In this document: in pieces, positions 13,201 through 25,200 of the stretch
Numbering within the stretch: position 1 is the first letter of the stretch
Layout of the letters: the number at the start of each line of letters is the position of its first letter
NCBI GenBank assembly: GCA_963402885.1
Contig: OY727095.1
Span: 25,797,001 to 25,861,000, forward strand
DNA length: 64,000 nt
Direction of reading: 5' to 3'
Origin: Antedon bifida
Taxonomy: Eukaryota; Echinodermata; Crinoidea; Comatulida; Antedonidae
Position numbers and translations under genes: made by a program
Notes under the pieces: generated by a model
The model's input: the letters and a program-made list of their open reading frames with translations, nothing else
What the model was told of the DNA's origin: nothing
Database searches by the model: none

Positions 13201-16200
13201 GAAAAAATTAAGTAGGTCAAGTGTTATAACGTTCGTAAAAGCCAGTTACTTATTCGCCGTAGAGGGCGTAGACGTAAAAAAAGTTCGCGGAACTGGGTGG
13301 CAAATGGTAGAGTAGGTCAAGGGTGATCGATTCATACCAAACTATTTAAAAAAAATTAAGTAAGTCAAGTGTTATAACGTTCGTAAAGCCAGTTACTTAT
13401 TCGCCGTAGAGGGCGAAGATGCAAAAAAGTTCGCGGAACTGGGGTGGCAAATGGTAAAGTAGGTCAAGGTTGATCGATCCATACCAAAACATTTTGAAAA
13501 AATTAAGTAGGTCAAGTGTTATAACGTTCGTAAAGCCAGTTACTTATTCGCCGTAGAGGGCGTAGACGCAAAAAAGTTCGCGGAACTGGAGTGGCAAATG
13601 GTAGAGTAGGTCAAGGGTGATCGATTCATACCAAAATATTTTGAAAAAATTAAGCAGGTCAAGTGTTATAACGTTCGTAAAGCCAGTTACTTATTCGCCG
13701 TAGAGGGCGAAGATGCAAAAAGTTCGCGGAACTGGGGTGGCAAATGGTAAAGTAGGTCAAGGTTGATCGATCCATACCAAAACATTTTGAAAAAATTAAG
13801 TAGGTCAAGTGTTATAACGTTCGTAAAGCCAGTTACTTATTCGCCGTAGAGGGCGTAGACGCAAAAAAGTTTGCGGAACTGGAGTGGCAAAAGGTAGAGT
13901 AGGTCAAGGGTGATCGATTCATACCAAAATATTTTGAAAAAATTAAGCAGGTCAAGTGTTATAACGTTCGTAAAGCCAGTTACTTATTCGCCGTAGAGGG
14001 CGAAGATGCAAAAAAGTTCGCGGAACTGGGGTGGCAAATGGTAGAGTAGGTCAAGGGTGATCGATCCATACCAAAATATTTTGAAAAAATTAAGTAGGTC
14101 AAGTGTTATAACGTTCGTAAAGCCAGTTACTTATTCGCCGTAGAGGGCGTAGACGCAAAAAAGTTCGCGGAACTGGAGTGGCAAATGGTAGAGTAGGTCA
14201 AGGGTGATCGATTCATACCAAAATATTTTGAAAAAATTAAGCAGGTCAAGTGTTATAACGTTCGTAAAAGCTAGTTACTTATTCGCCGTAGAGGGCGTAA
14301 ATGCATAAAATGTTATTAAACTTTGACCGGAAGAAGTAGAGGAGGTCAAGGCTAACATGTTGGTGCAATATCAACTCAATTAGACAGTTATTACGTATTA
14401 AAATCTGTTTTTTTTAAATATTTGTGAATGTCCCTTTAATTGAATTTGAATAAGGAACTAGGAACTAGGAACTAGTAACCAACTTCACAGACATTCGCAT
14501 ACTGCTCAAATGGAGCAAATGATATCTTTTATTATTTATTGTTTGGTAAAATCACATGAATCATTCAAATTAAGCTTTGGCTATTATATATATGTGAATT
14601 CGGAATTACTGTCCCAACTGAACAAGGCACAACTTAAAGTTTAGGATGTTTAAAAACATTTAAATCTGGAAAATGTCATTTGTCAAATTTATGTTTGTTT
14701 TTTAAATTATTTTGGCAAAAATATTTTTTCAGGCAATAATAAATTATATATATACCCTTTTTTACCCTTCTTAGCTGAAAGGAGACGTTTCATGTCCCAC
14801 TGTTGTCAATTTTGTCATTTACGTTGTGAAACAACCAATTTTCTAACGGAAAAACTCCATCTCGTACTACATTAATTTATTACGAATTTATAATTGCTTG
14901 TATATTCAATGTACGTTTGAAAGTGCCAATCGTGGTCTATAATTCAAGAAAAACACACATTTTGAATGTATCGATAAAAGCGTAAAAGTCTAGGACTAGC
15001 CTACACTCCATACAGGTTCATAGGGTGTTAGATTTTTCCCTGAAATGTTCTGATTATCAACATAATTATTATCTACGAAAATACTATACAATTCAATTAT
15101 TTTTAAGTATTTAATTACAAACGTATAACAACAGCGTAAATTTTACAAAAACGTAAACAACGGGACTGGAAGAAGTAATTGCCTTATATTGTTAATGGCA
15201 TAACTAAATACGGCGGGGATTTTCCTCGGATTTCTTAATAGACTTTGCGTAATAATAGTCTACTGCATTGTTTTCTTCGTCATACAGGGTCAGGGCAATT
15301 ATGGCATGTAGCCTAAAAATTCACAACGTAAAACATTGACGAGACTTGAATTCAAAACCTTCTGTTTTAAGGTTAAGATTTACACGATATATGCTAACAG
15401 ATGATCAGATAGGTTGGTGCTCTGTAGATAAAAATTTTCTTGAAAGTTTCGGTTCTAGTAGTCCATGGGATTTAGCTAAAAAATGACCCTTTTCTCACAC
15501 AAATTGCAAGAAAAGGTTTTTTTGATGAAATGTGTTCTTTAGACCCTACTGAACACATTTATCAACGTTAGGACATTTTTCGACAACAGGAAGTAGCCTA
15601 ATTTGCATAATTAAAAATGGCCGCCATTTTTAATAACGTACTCTGTATCTTGGAAACCGCTAGTCACAGATACTTAATTATGGTGTCAAAATCGTTAGAA
15701 TATATGTTTTTATATTCACTTTATTGAAAAAGTTTGTCCAAAAATGAATGAAAGTGCTATTTCTAACATTATTGACCTTTGACCTTGAATTCTCATATCT
15801 CAGCAACCACTAATCGGAGATATACAAATTAGGGCTTAAATTGTTCAGAAACTACACATTTATATCCAGTCTAATGGCATGTTTTTGCAAAAAATGGCCG
15901 ATTCTAACATTATTGACCTTTGACCTTGATTTATCATATCTTAGCAACCACTAATCTGAGAGACACACAATATGGCTCAAACTGTTCAGAAACTACATAT
16001 TTATATTTAGTCTAATGGCATGTTTTTGCAAAAAATGGCCGATTCTAACATTATTGACCTTTGAACTTTGCACTACATAAAATCGCATAACTTTGAAAAT
16101 ATTGTACATATGAAAATATTTTTAGTGTCAAATTGTTCAAAACATACATGTTTCTATAGAGTCCAATGACACCTTATGTCCAATAATGGCCTATTGTATG

Positions 16201-19200
16201 GTCGTTAACATTTGAACTATATTTGAAAAGGATTTTTAAACCCGGAATCTTCTTCATGTAGGCATTCATTAAAACATGTGATTTGGCACTACTTGTTTAG
16301 AATATGGTGGTAATTTAAAGTGCATGTACAGTAAGGATAGCATCACTCTTGAGGGCATTCTTTTAGGTTGAAACATTATTAATAAGGCCTTTTCTACTAC
16401 TAGACGCATTGTTGACAACTGGAATTTTAAAAGGTCGATATTAATGCAACATATTTAGTTTAGTTTAATTAATTAGCTATCGAGACTCATAATTAGGCTG
16501 ACCACCACTTGCAATATTTTCGCCGTATACAGTTAAAACCTCAGTTTCTTATGGAATTTATTTATTTATTTCAATAACCATATACAGTATGACTACTAGT
16601 GGTGTATAGTTTTTTACCTTTTATAATTTGTTTTTGTACCTTTTTTACGTGAATGTATTGTGTATGTACCATGTTTCTATGTGGTTTAATTTTTACCATT
16701 TTTTAACCATCATTTTAATGCTTTTAATATAAATATCTTGTAATTCAGCTTCGCTGCGAAGACGATAAGAAATAAAATAAACAAACGTGTAAACTTGTAG
16801 GCAGTTTATGAATGAATGCAATAGTTTATGCTTATACATTTAATGTACCATGGCCTACTTTAAACTAAACATAATAAGTCAACGTTGCAACTCTTACATT
16901 TTAGAGTGCCAAATTACATGTTCTAATGGTCAAGGTCAATAATGTTAGAATCTGAACAAAAACATGCCATTAGATTAAATATAAATATGTAGTTTCTGAA
17001 CAGTTTGAGCCATATTGTGTGTCTCTCAGATTAGTGGTTGCTAAGATATGATAAATCAAGGTCAAAGGTCAATAATGTTAGAATCGGCCATTTTTACAAA
17101 AACATGCCATTAGACTGGATATAAATGTGTAGTTTCTGAACAATTTAAGCCCTAATTTGTATATCTCCGATTAGTGGTTGCTGAGATATGATAAATCAAG
17201 GTCAAAGGTCAATAATGTTAGAAATAGCACTTCCATTCATTTTTGGACAAACTTTTTCATTAAAGTGAATATAAAAACATATATTCTAACGATTTTAACA
17301 CCATAATTAAGTATCTGTGACTAGCGGTTTCCAAGATACATAGTACGTTATTAAAAATGGCGGCCAATTTTAATTTTGCAAATTAAGCTACTTCCCGTTG
17401 TCGAAAAATGTCCTAACGTTGATAAATGTGTTCAGTAGGGTCTAAAGAACACATTTCATCAAAAAAACCTTTTCTTGCAATTTGTGTGAGTTAAAAGTCT
17501 AAATCCCATGCGACTATAGGGACAAACTGACACTTCAAGTCCATCGATTTGGAATTCTGGCAAGATGCAGGGCAAGGTATTCCAGACAGACAGAGAGTTT
17601 TCACCCAATTTTTAGTCGCGTGCAACAGCAGCTCATTATGTCGGTTGGTTGGTCGGTCAGTTGGTCGGTAAACACTAACTTGAGCACGAGACTGCAGCCA
17701 TGTATATGGCCTTGTTGAACAAAAGGCTTACCAGAGTTTTAAAATGTTAAATAAATGTTAAATGTAATGCATTCTGGTCCTCAAGTTTAACTGGAAACTG
17801 AGGAAATTCGGATTAGGCCTTCCTCGGAACCACGGCAGCCAGCAGTGAAGCGCCTACCAGATCAGCACACTGGGAGACGATCCCCTACTCTTTTTGAATA
17901 GTGTACCAAGTTCTTTAACGTGCACTGTTAAGTACACGGGACCAACGGCTTTACATCCTATCCAAAGGATGAGGCAATGAGAGTAAAGCATCTTGCCTAA
18001 GGATGCAATTAGTATGGTACAGATAACCTCGAACCCATGCCTATCACATGCTAGTCCGATATTACTATTACACCATCACTCTCCGATATATACAGCACCC
18101 GCCGCTATTTCTAGACGGTCTCCCAGCGGGCCCAACGTTGCTTAACTTCGGTGATCTGACGAGAACCAGTGTTTCAACGCAGTATAGGGGATGAAAAGTC
18201 TCAGTCAAAAGGTAATTCACTTCTAGTTCACCTGTCTTTTTATCAACATTTGATGAATGATGATCCATGATTTTGCCCACTTCCAACCTACATAGGTTGT
18301 TGTCATGTAGTGCAGATATTGTTTTCTCTAAGTGTTTTATTGTGAGATGCAGTTCTTTGTTCTCACTCGCAAGCTGATCAATAGTTCTATAAATTAAAGC
18401 AATGACAATAATAATGATTTTGTACATAGATTGCATTCATGTGTAGTCATCAATTTTAATTTAAATATTAATGTTATACCTATATCTATACAAGATAAGA
18501 CGATTTAAAGACACTAGATCTGCAATTTTTAACATTTTGTAAAAATAATTTAATTTAAAAATTTAAAAACATTAAACCAGGTCATTTCTTGTCTTAAATG
18601 TGCGTTCTAAGGTTAATTGTGATAAAAGGAGAAAAACAATGCACTACCCAAGTAGCTCGTGTCAAAAGTTCTCTTAGCTAATACCCCTTTCACACCAAAA
18701 GCAAAACACTTTGGAGTTGATGTCCCTGTGTTGTGAAAGGTAAAATCCAACAACTCCAGAGTTCAAAACAGCGGGGTTGAACAGCTGAACGTTTTCCGAA
18801 CTGCAGGGACACACCAGTGTTTTGGTATGAAATGTACCAACATCAAACTCTGGAGTTTTTAGGTCAAAAGATCATCAATCATTGCTTAGTTTTATTTCGA
18901 AATACTTTAAATATTTGTACAAAATATATAGCGGGTCTAAAAAATAATAATAGTCCTTACGTCGAACGTGAAAAGTAGCCTAGAAACAACATCTCGTTGC
19001 TCATCAAAAATAGTTTTTGACGCCATAGGCTGTTATATATAAATACTATAATGCTAAAATGAAAGAGTTCCATGAAAAATAACCTGTCATTTGGTGAAAA
19101 ATTAGCCTCTAAATCGGTAAACTTTTGTTTGTTTGCCTGGGTCAATTATTGAATAAGTTAGGACTGATTTACCCGCACAGAATGTTATCGTCCAAGGTGA

Positions 19201-22200
19201 TGAATATTAAGTAAGTAATACAACAATAATAGGTACACAGCAAGTACATGGTGTGCAGTAGTTTCAATGTCAAAGAGTTTTTTGTTGTTTTTTTTTTCAA
19301 GCATCACAAATGGTAAGAAAAGAAAAATTTACTAATCTGTATGATTTTCCTTTAAAACTTTATTATAATACAGTATACTTGTTTATAACTTCATATAATA
19401 TATCCCATCTAATTTCTATTTTTTCTGAAATATTCAGTTCATATTATTAATTAATATTAATTGCATTCTAAAGTGTTTTTGCTATTTTGTTTTTTTTCTT
19501 TATTACATTTATATGGCGCTTTTTACAAAGTTACAGTTCATTTATTTGTTTACCCTTTCACGCGATCGATCGAATCACAATATGAAAATATCAACCCACA
19601 CACGATGTATGTTGGGATTTATAGCGAGCCACTTAAAATTATTAGAATCAACTTATTTTTCACACTTTTAACCGTTTAAAGACGAAAAAAATATTGCAAT
19701 AGTATAGTATTTCTTTTTACATAAAATGTAGTGTGTGAAATTAAATTAGGTTAAAAAAACAGAGGTCTAGTGTCTTTAAGTTGAATACAGTAATGTGTTT
19801 TAATTATTTAGTAGTTGTGTTGATTGTTATACTTACTCATTGAATGTTGTCTCCATCATAGAGTTTTCTGATACAGTATTGGTTAGTTGTTTTTGTAACG
19901 TATCTTCAAGTCTATCTGGAGTCTTTGAATACAATTAGTACAGCTAATATTATTTTACGTCTTTTATTATTAACAAATCAAAACTACAACTACTGCATGG
20001 TATGTTTCATCGTGGAGATACCTTCTCTGTGGTTTTATAAATTTAACAGAAAGTAATTCAACTTTTGCATGTGCACAAAATAGTAAACAGTAGAGGTCAA
20101 ACTAAGTTTCAAGATTGGTAGATGGACCAATAAATTCAATATACAATTATTAATTGAATATTTTATTTACATTTTTTCAATATAGTCCAGATCCCTATGT
20201 ATTTTCGTGTGCAGATCATGGGGAAAATGTAAACACTATTGTTTTTTATGAATATTTGAATCATGCATGCTGGTTATAAAAACCCATGTTGTCAAATTTC
20301 TAAAATTCATCTTTGACCTCTGATCTCAATTTGAATGTTTTGACCCATTAAAAACAAAATGGTCATATCTTAATAACTCATTACGCTTAGATTAAATGAA
20401 ATAATTTTAGTCAAATTCAAATTATGTGGGAGATGCATATTAATATTCATTAATGGAAAAGTTTGTCCAAAAATGGCTGGAAATATGATTTTTGGCATTT
20501 TTAACCTTTGACCTACATATCATATAACTCCGTAACTAACAGTTGGACAAACTTTAAATAGGGCTCAAATTAATCTGAAGGTATGTTTCTATTCAGTCTA
20601 TAAGAACTTTTTCAAGAAAATGACCTGAAATCTTCTTATTGATCTTTGACCTGTACTGGTAGTACACATTCCTATAATCTCAAAACTATTGGTCGTAAAA
20701 TGTTTTTTTGTGAAATTGTTGTATAAATAACATTTTATAAAAATGTAAAAGAATTCTATTTATGATCACTAACTTTGTAATTTATTAACATCACTAGCAT
20801 TTGTTTTAGTATTAAAATGTGTTACTGTTATATTAGCTGATTTTAAGCACTTAACATGAATTTATCAGAATTATGTGTATTTAATATAAAGTTTTGCCTT
20901 AAATAATGCTAAGAAAAGAATAAAGATTCTGAAAATCAATAAGGTTATAATTGCAAGATAATGCATATAACCTAATAAATGAAAACAAACCAAACAGTTT
21001 TAAATGTTATTTGTTTTAATACTACCTGCTTTTCATCTAAATCTTCCTTTTTCTGTTGTAACTCAGCAATTTTGTCTTTGAGCTCATTTCTTTGGTTCCA
21101 AATGAACAGAATAACCTTCTGGAAAAACACATGGTCTTTAACACAGCCATCCGGTCCTCCGTCCATAGTTTCCAATTCATGAAATATATGCAGGAGAATG
21201 TTTTCCTGCTGTAAAAATGAATAATACCAGTGTTTAAGGAGTAGGATTCTTGTATTCTTGATCTGAATTTAGCTAATTAGCATTCTGCAAACTTCTTATT
21301 GGTGATTGCATGGTGGCGTCACACAGCAAATATCCAATTTTTTTCTCTACACCAAACTGACTCTAAAAGGGAATAATTTCCGGCTTTTTGGATATATTTG
21401 ACATGAAACAGCTCATAAATTAACAACAAATCGTTATTGATTGAAGAATACAACAAAAATCTATAATTTGTAAGTCAAAACTATTCTTCTCAAAATCTTG
21501 ATCAGCTAGGCCTTCGCTCCACAAGTACATTTGTTGCTACCCATCGTAACTACGGACGCCAACCAAGACGAGCCAAGTAGGCCTATTGTACGGTGGACTA
21601 CATATTGCATAGGCTTAAACTTTGTGATTTCTTATATCTTCTACAAAGCAAACTTCAACCCAACTAGTGCTGATTGTTATACGACCGTCTAAAATACTAT
21701 TTTATGTACAAAAACCTGCTGTAACTGAGTTTTTTAAAGCTTTACTTAATTTGAACAACATAATCTTGATCATCAAGGTTCAAATCCAAACGCGGTCGTC
21801 ACACCTAAGCAAGCACAAACAATGGCATTGTCACCAAATGATAGCGCTGACTTGATTGAATTATTTCAATCAATAAAATCGCCCCCCGTATTATCACCAG
21901 TTTCTCCAGAACATGAACTATCCCAAAATCCTGTTTACAACAACCAAACGAAATCGCCTCCAATACTGTCACCGGTCTCTACCACACAAAATCCAGTTAA
22001 AAATAAACTTGAACAATACCTTGTGGAAGAAAGAGGCACAATAGAATGTATAGCAGGATGTGATTCAACAGGAAAAACGAAAACACAATAGCATGTACTC
22101 TTTGTTCAAAGCAGTACCACAGGACATGTGTAGACGCTAAAGGAAAAAAAGGCCCATGGATATGCTTAGTGTGTAAACGTATTCCTAGCATCCTATCAAC

Positions 22201-25200
22201 TCTAACAGAGACTATCTTAGTATTTGACCAACGTCTAAGATACATTGAGGAAAGGTTGACCAAAAAGAAACCTGATTCAACCAATGAAGTGACCAAGACC
22301 CAGGAAAACAAACAACTTCTCATAAACAATGAGTCAATGAAAAAAGAAAGAGAATGTCTGCGACATGAACTAAAAGAAAGTAACAACATCCTCATTGAAA
22401 ACACCAAACTAAAGGCTGAAATAAAGCTCCTATGACAGGAGCTACACCGAAATCAACAGACAACCCAACGCTACCAGCCTACAAGAAATTAGGGCAGAAA
22501 TGGAAAAAATGAAAGAAAAAATCAATAAAACAGAAAGAGAAAACAAACAGCTAATGCTTTCATAGATGTCAAGCGAAACAACGATATGATACTGCAGAAT
22601 GATAAACAAATAACACATCTCCAGGACAAACTACAGACAGCAATACACAAAACAGAAAAAGCAATTGGGAGATAGCGTACGAAGCAAAACAAACCCATGT
22701 AGCCATCGACGCATCAGACTTCCAAACTGTTAACTCAAAAAAAGACAGTCAGAAATTGTCGTATGCAGAAAGTCTTATGAAAAATAATGACAGACATCGA
22801 GCCTACGAAAGCAAGAAACTATCTGTACTACTATTAGGAAATTCGCACCTTAAAAAAGTCGAAGCAAGTTGTATTTTACCAAAAGCAGATGTAAGCGTAC
22901 ACGCATACACTAATGACCAAATTGGAAATGCACTTGATCGATCCACGAAACACTTGACTGTATAGTAATCCATGAAATAACAAACTCTGTAAAGGAATCA
23001 GCTCCAGAAAACTGCGCAGAAACGCTAGACAGCACAGTCAGTGAGTATGCCACAAAACATCCAGATACTAAATGTTTGATATCACTTGGCTTCTCACTAG
23101 CAGGCCCACTACATTTCAGAGTTGAAATAGCAAACTCATAAACGTATAAAGCACAAGATACGCACAGACAAAATACCAAACCTAACATTCTGCGACAATA
23201 GCAACTTCTTACGAAACGGCAAACTGGTCGACACACTTCTAGCACCTGATGGATACCATCTATCAGATGGAGGCACGAGCCTATTGGCCAGTAACGTCAG
23301 ATACAAAGTTGAAAATGTTCTAGGTCTAGGCAGAAAAGCTAACACAGGGAGAGGTAGACCACGTTACCACAAATTTCAACAATTGTAAGGTAACAAAAAT
23401 TCAGAAAGTTATTGTAACTGAAATTAAGCAGTAGACATAAGCATAGTATTATAAATTATATTAATTAAAATAGACAAATACAATCAATAAACATACAAAA
23501 TCAAAGCATGGATAACAATAAAGATAACGATTATTTTATTAATGTTGGTCTCACGGTACGAGACAGTATTGAGCCATCAACGGCAAAATACTCTGATTAC
23601 CTGCTAAACAGGCAAAGTAATTCTATGTTTTTCTACCATGTAAATGAGGAGGAAGTGTTAAAAGTGATTCAATCACTTGATGCAAACAAAACACCTGGTT
23701 TTGATGATATTTCACCAAATGTAGTCAAGGCAGTTGGTGATGCTATTGTAAAGCCCTTGACTTACATATTTAACGTATCTCTTCTCTTTGCAAAAGTAAT
23801 TCCCATATACAAAAAAGGGGACCGTCATTTAGCCTCGAATTATCGCCCGATACTACCAATTTTCTCTAAAATCTTTGAAAAGATAGTCCATTCCAGATCG
23901 CATAATTACTTCAAAACTTACAATATACTAAATGATTGGCAATACGGCTTCCGAAACAATCATTCAACCTCCCATGCTATAATTGATTTGGTCCACAAAA
24001 TACTAAAGGCATTTGAAAATAAAGAGTTCGTAATTGCCACATTTATGGATTTGTCAAAGGCATTTGACATTATTGACCACAGTATATTACTAAACAAGCT
24101 ATTCCACTATGGTATAAGAGGTGTTACACTAAAATGGTTCAGTAACTATTTAAAATCACGAAAGCAATATGTTTTTATAAATGGTACTTCGTCTAATATT
24201 AAGGAGACTAGTATTGGTGTTCCACAAGCCGGGTCCGTATTGGGACCTTTGTTGTTTCTTGTATCATCATCAACAGTCGGCTGCGGAGCAGGCGACTACA
24301 AGCTTTCTCCAGCCACAATGGTCCTTGGCTAATTCTGACATCTTATCAGAGGTCATAACTGTACTGCTAGAATTGGTATACAGTACCTGAATAGCATTTA
24401 CCAAGGGTTCTGGGATGCCATAGTGACGTAGGACTGTAAACATCACTGACCTATTGATCGAGTCGAAGGCTTTCTTAAAATCAACAAAGGTGATTATTAA
24501 CGGAAGTTGGTAGTCTCTGAAGCCTTCCATAATTCTTCTCAAGATGTGTATTTGCTGAGCACAGCTGCGGCCTGGGCGAAAGCCTGCCTGGTTCTTCCGG
24601 AGCAGCGGATCAATGTGAGGCCGAATGCAGTTTAGAAGGATTCTGTTGTAAACCTTCGCAGCTATTGACATGAGAGAGATGCCCCTTTTCATAAGTGACA
24701 GATCACCTTTCTTTGGCAGTGGGATGATGACATTTGTCACCCACTGTTTAGGAGGCGACATTTTTTAGTACACCTCCGAGAAAAAGGCATGGATGGTATC
24801 AATCATCTGGTCACCACCTCCTTGGAGGGCTTCTGCCGTAATAGCACAATCGAGGCCAGCTGCTTTGTTGGTTTTCATAGCTGTGATAGCTTCTGCAGTT
24901 TCTTCACGTGTGGGAGGGTCAGTGCAGATTGGAAGATCGTCACTGGCAGGAGCAGGTAGATCTGATGGGGCCAAGCCACTGTCATTATTCAGAATGAAGG
25001 TAAAGTAGTTCTTCCACTCTTCAAGAAGGTGTTCTTCGTTCTCTGGTGGCTCGCCATTCCTCAGTTTCACCTTGACATTTTTCTTGGTGTTTTTCCTGGA
25101 CAACGTGTGTATTATGTTCCAGGTGGTTGAGTACTGCCCTCTCTCATCAGCAATTTGCTGGTGAAGACTTGCAGCCTCATCGTCTTTGTATGGAAACATT

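Larger units (their letters stand above)
11722..14494. mobile_element. Foldback transposon with tandem 147-bp units in both arms
   Basis: The ends are perfect inverted repeats starting ATGTCTGTGAAGTTGG (left at 11722; complement ends at 14494). The direct duplication TCGCATACT at 11713-11721 and 14495-14503 is an exact 9-bp target site duplication. Each arm is over 1.1 kb: about 195 bp of unique outer TIR, then 7 (left) or 8 (right) copies of a 147-148-bp unit in opposite orientation, around a spacer at about 12905-13075. No transposase is encoded. Structure and 9-bp duplication match known foldback elements (Drosophila FB, sea-urchin TU), and the duplication length also fits the Mutator superfamily. 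Confidence 0.92.

Noticed and set aside
11915-14300. A CRISPR array or centromeric satellite
   Set aside because: Units are contiguous 147-bp repeats without spacers, in two opposite arrays ending in TIRs with a target duplication.
18090-18172. A functional 5S rRNA gene
   Set aside because: Internal deletion, unrelated first third, no terminator context, and fused to a tRNA-like part; it is a SINE head.
18068-18436. A 122-codon minus frame as one exon
   Set aside because: Only 18232-18386 fits splice sites and phase. The rest runs through the 5S-like part of a SINE.
20972-21208. A membrane protein, because of VFFQKVILFIW
   Set aside because: The hydrophobic run is about 11 residues, interrupted by Gln and Lys, inside a coiled-coil context.
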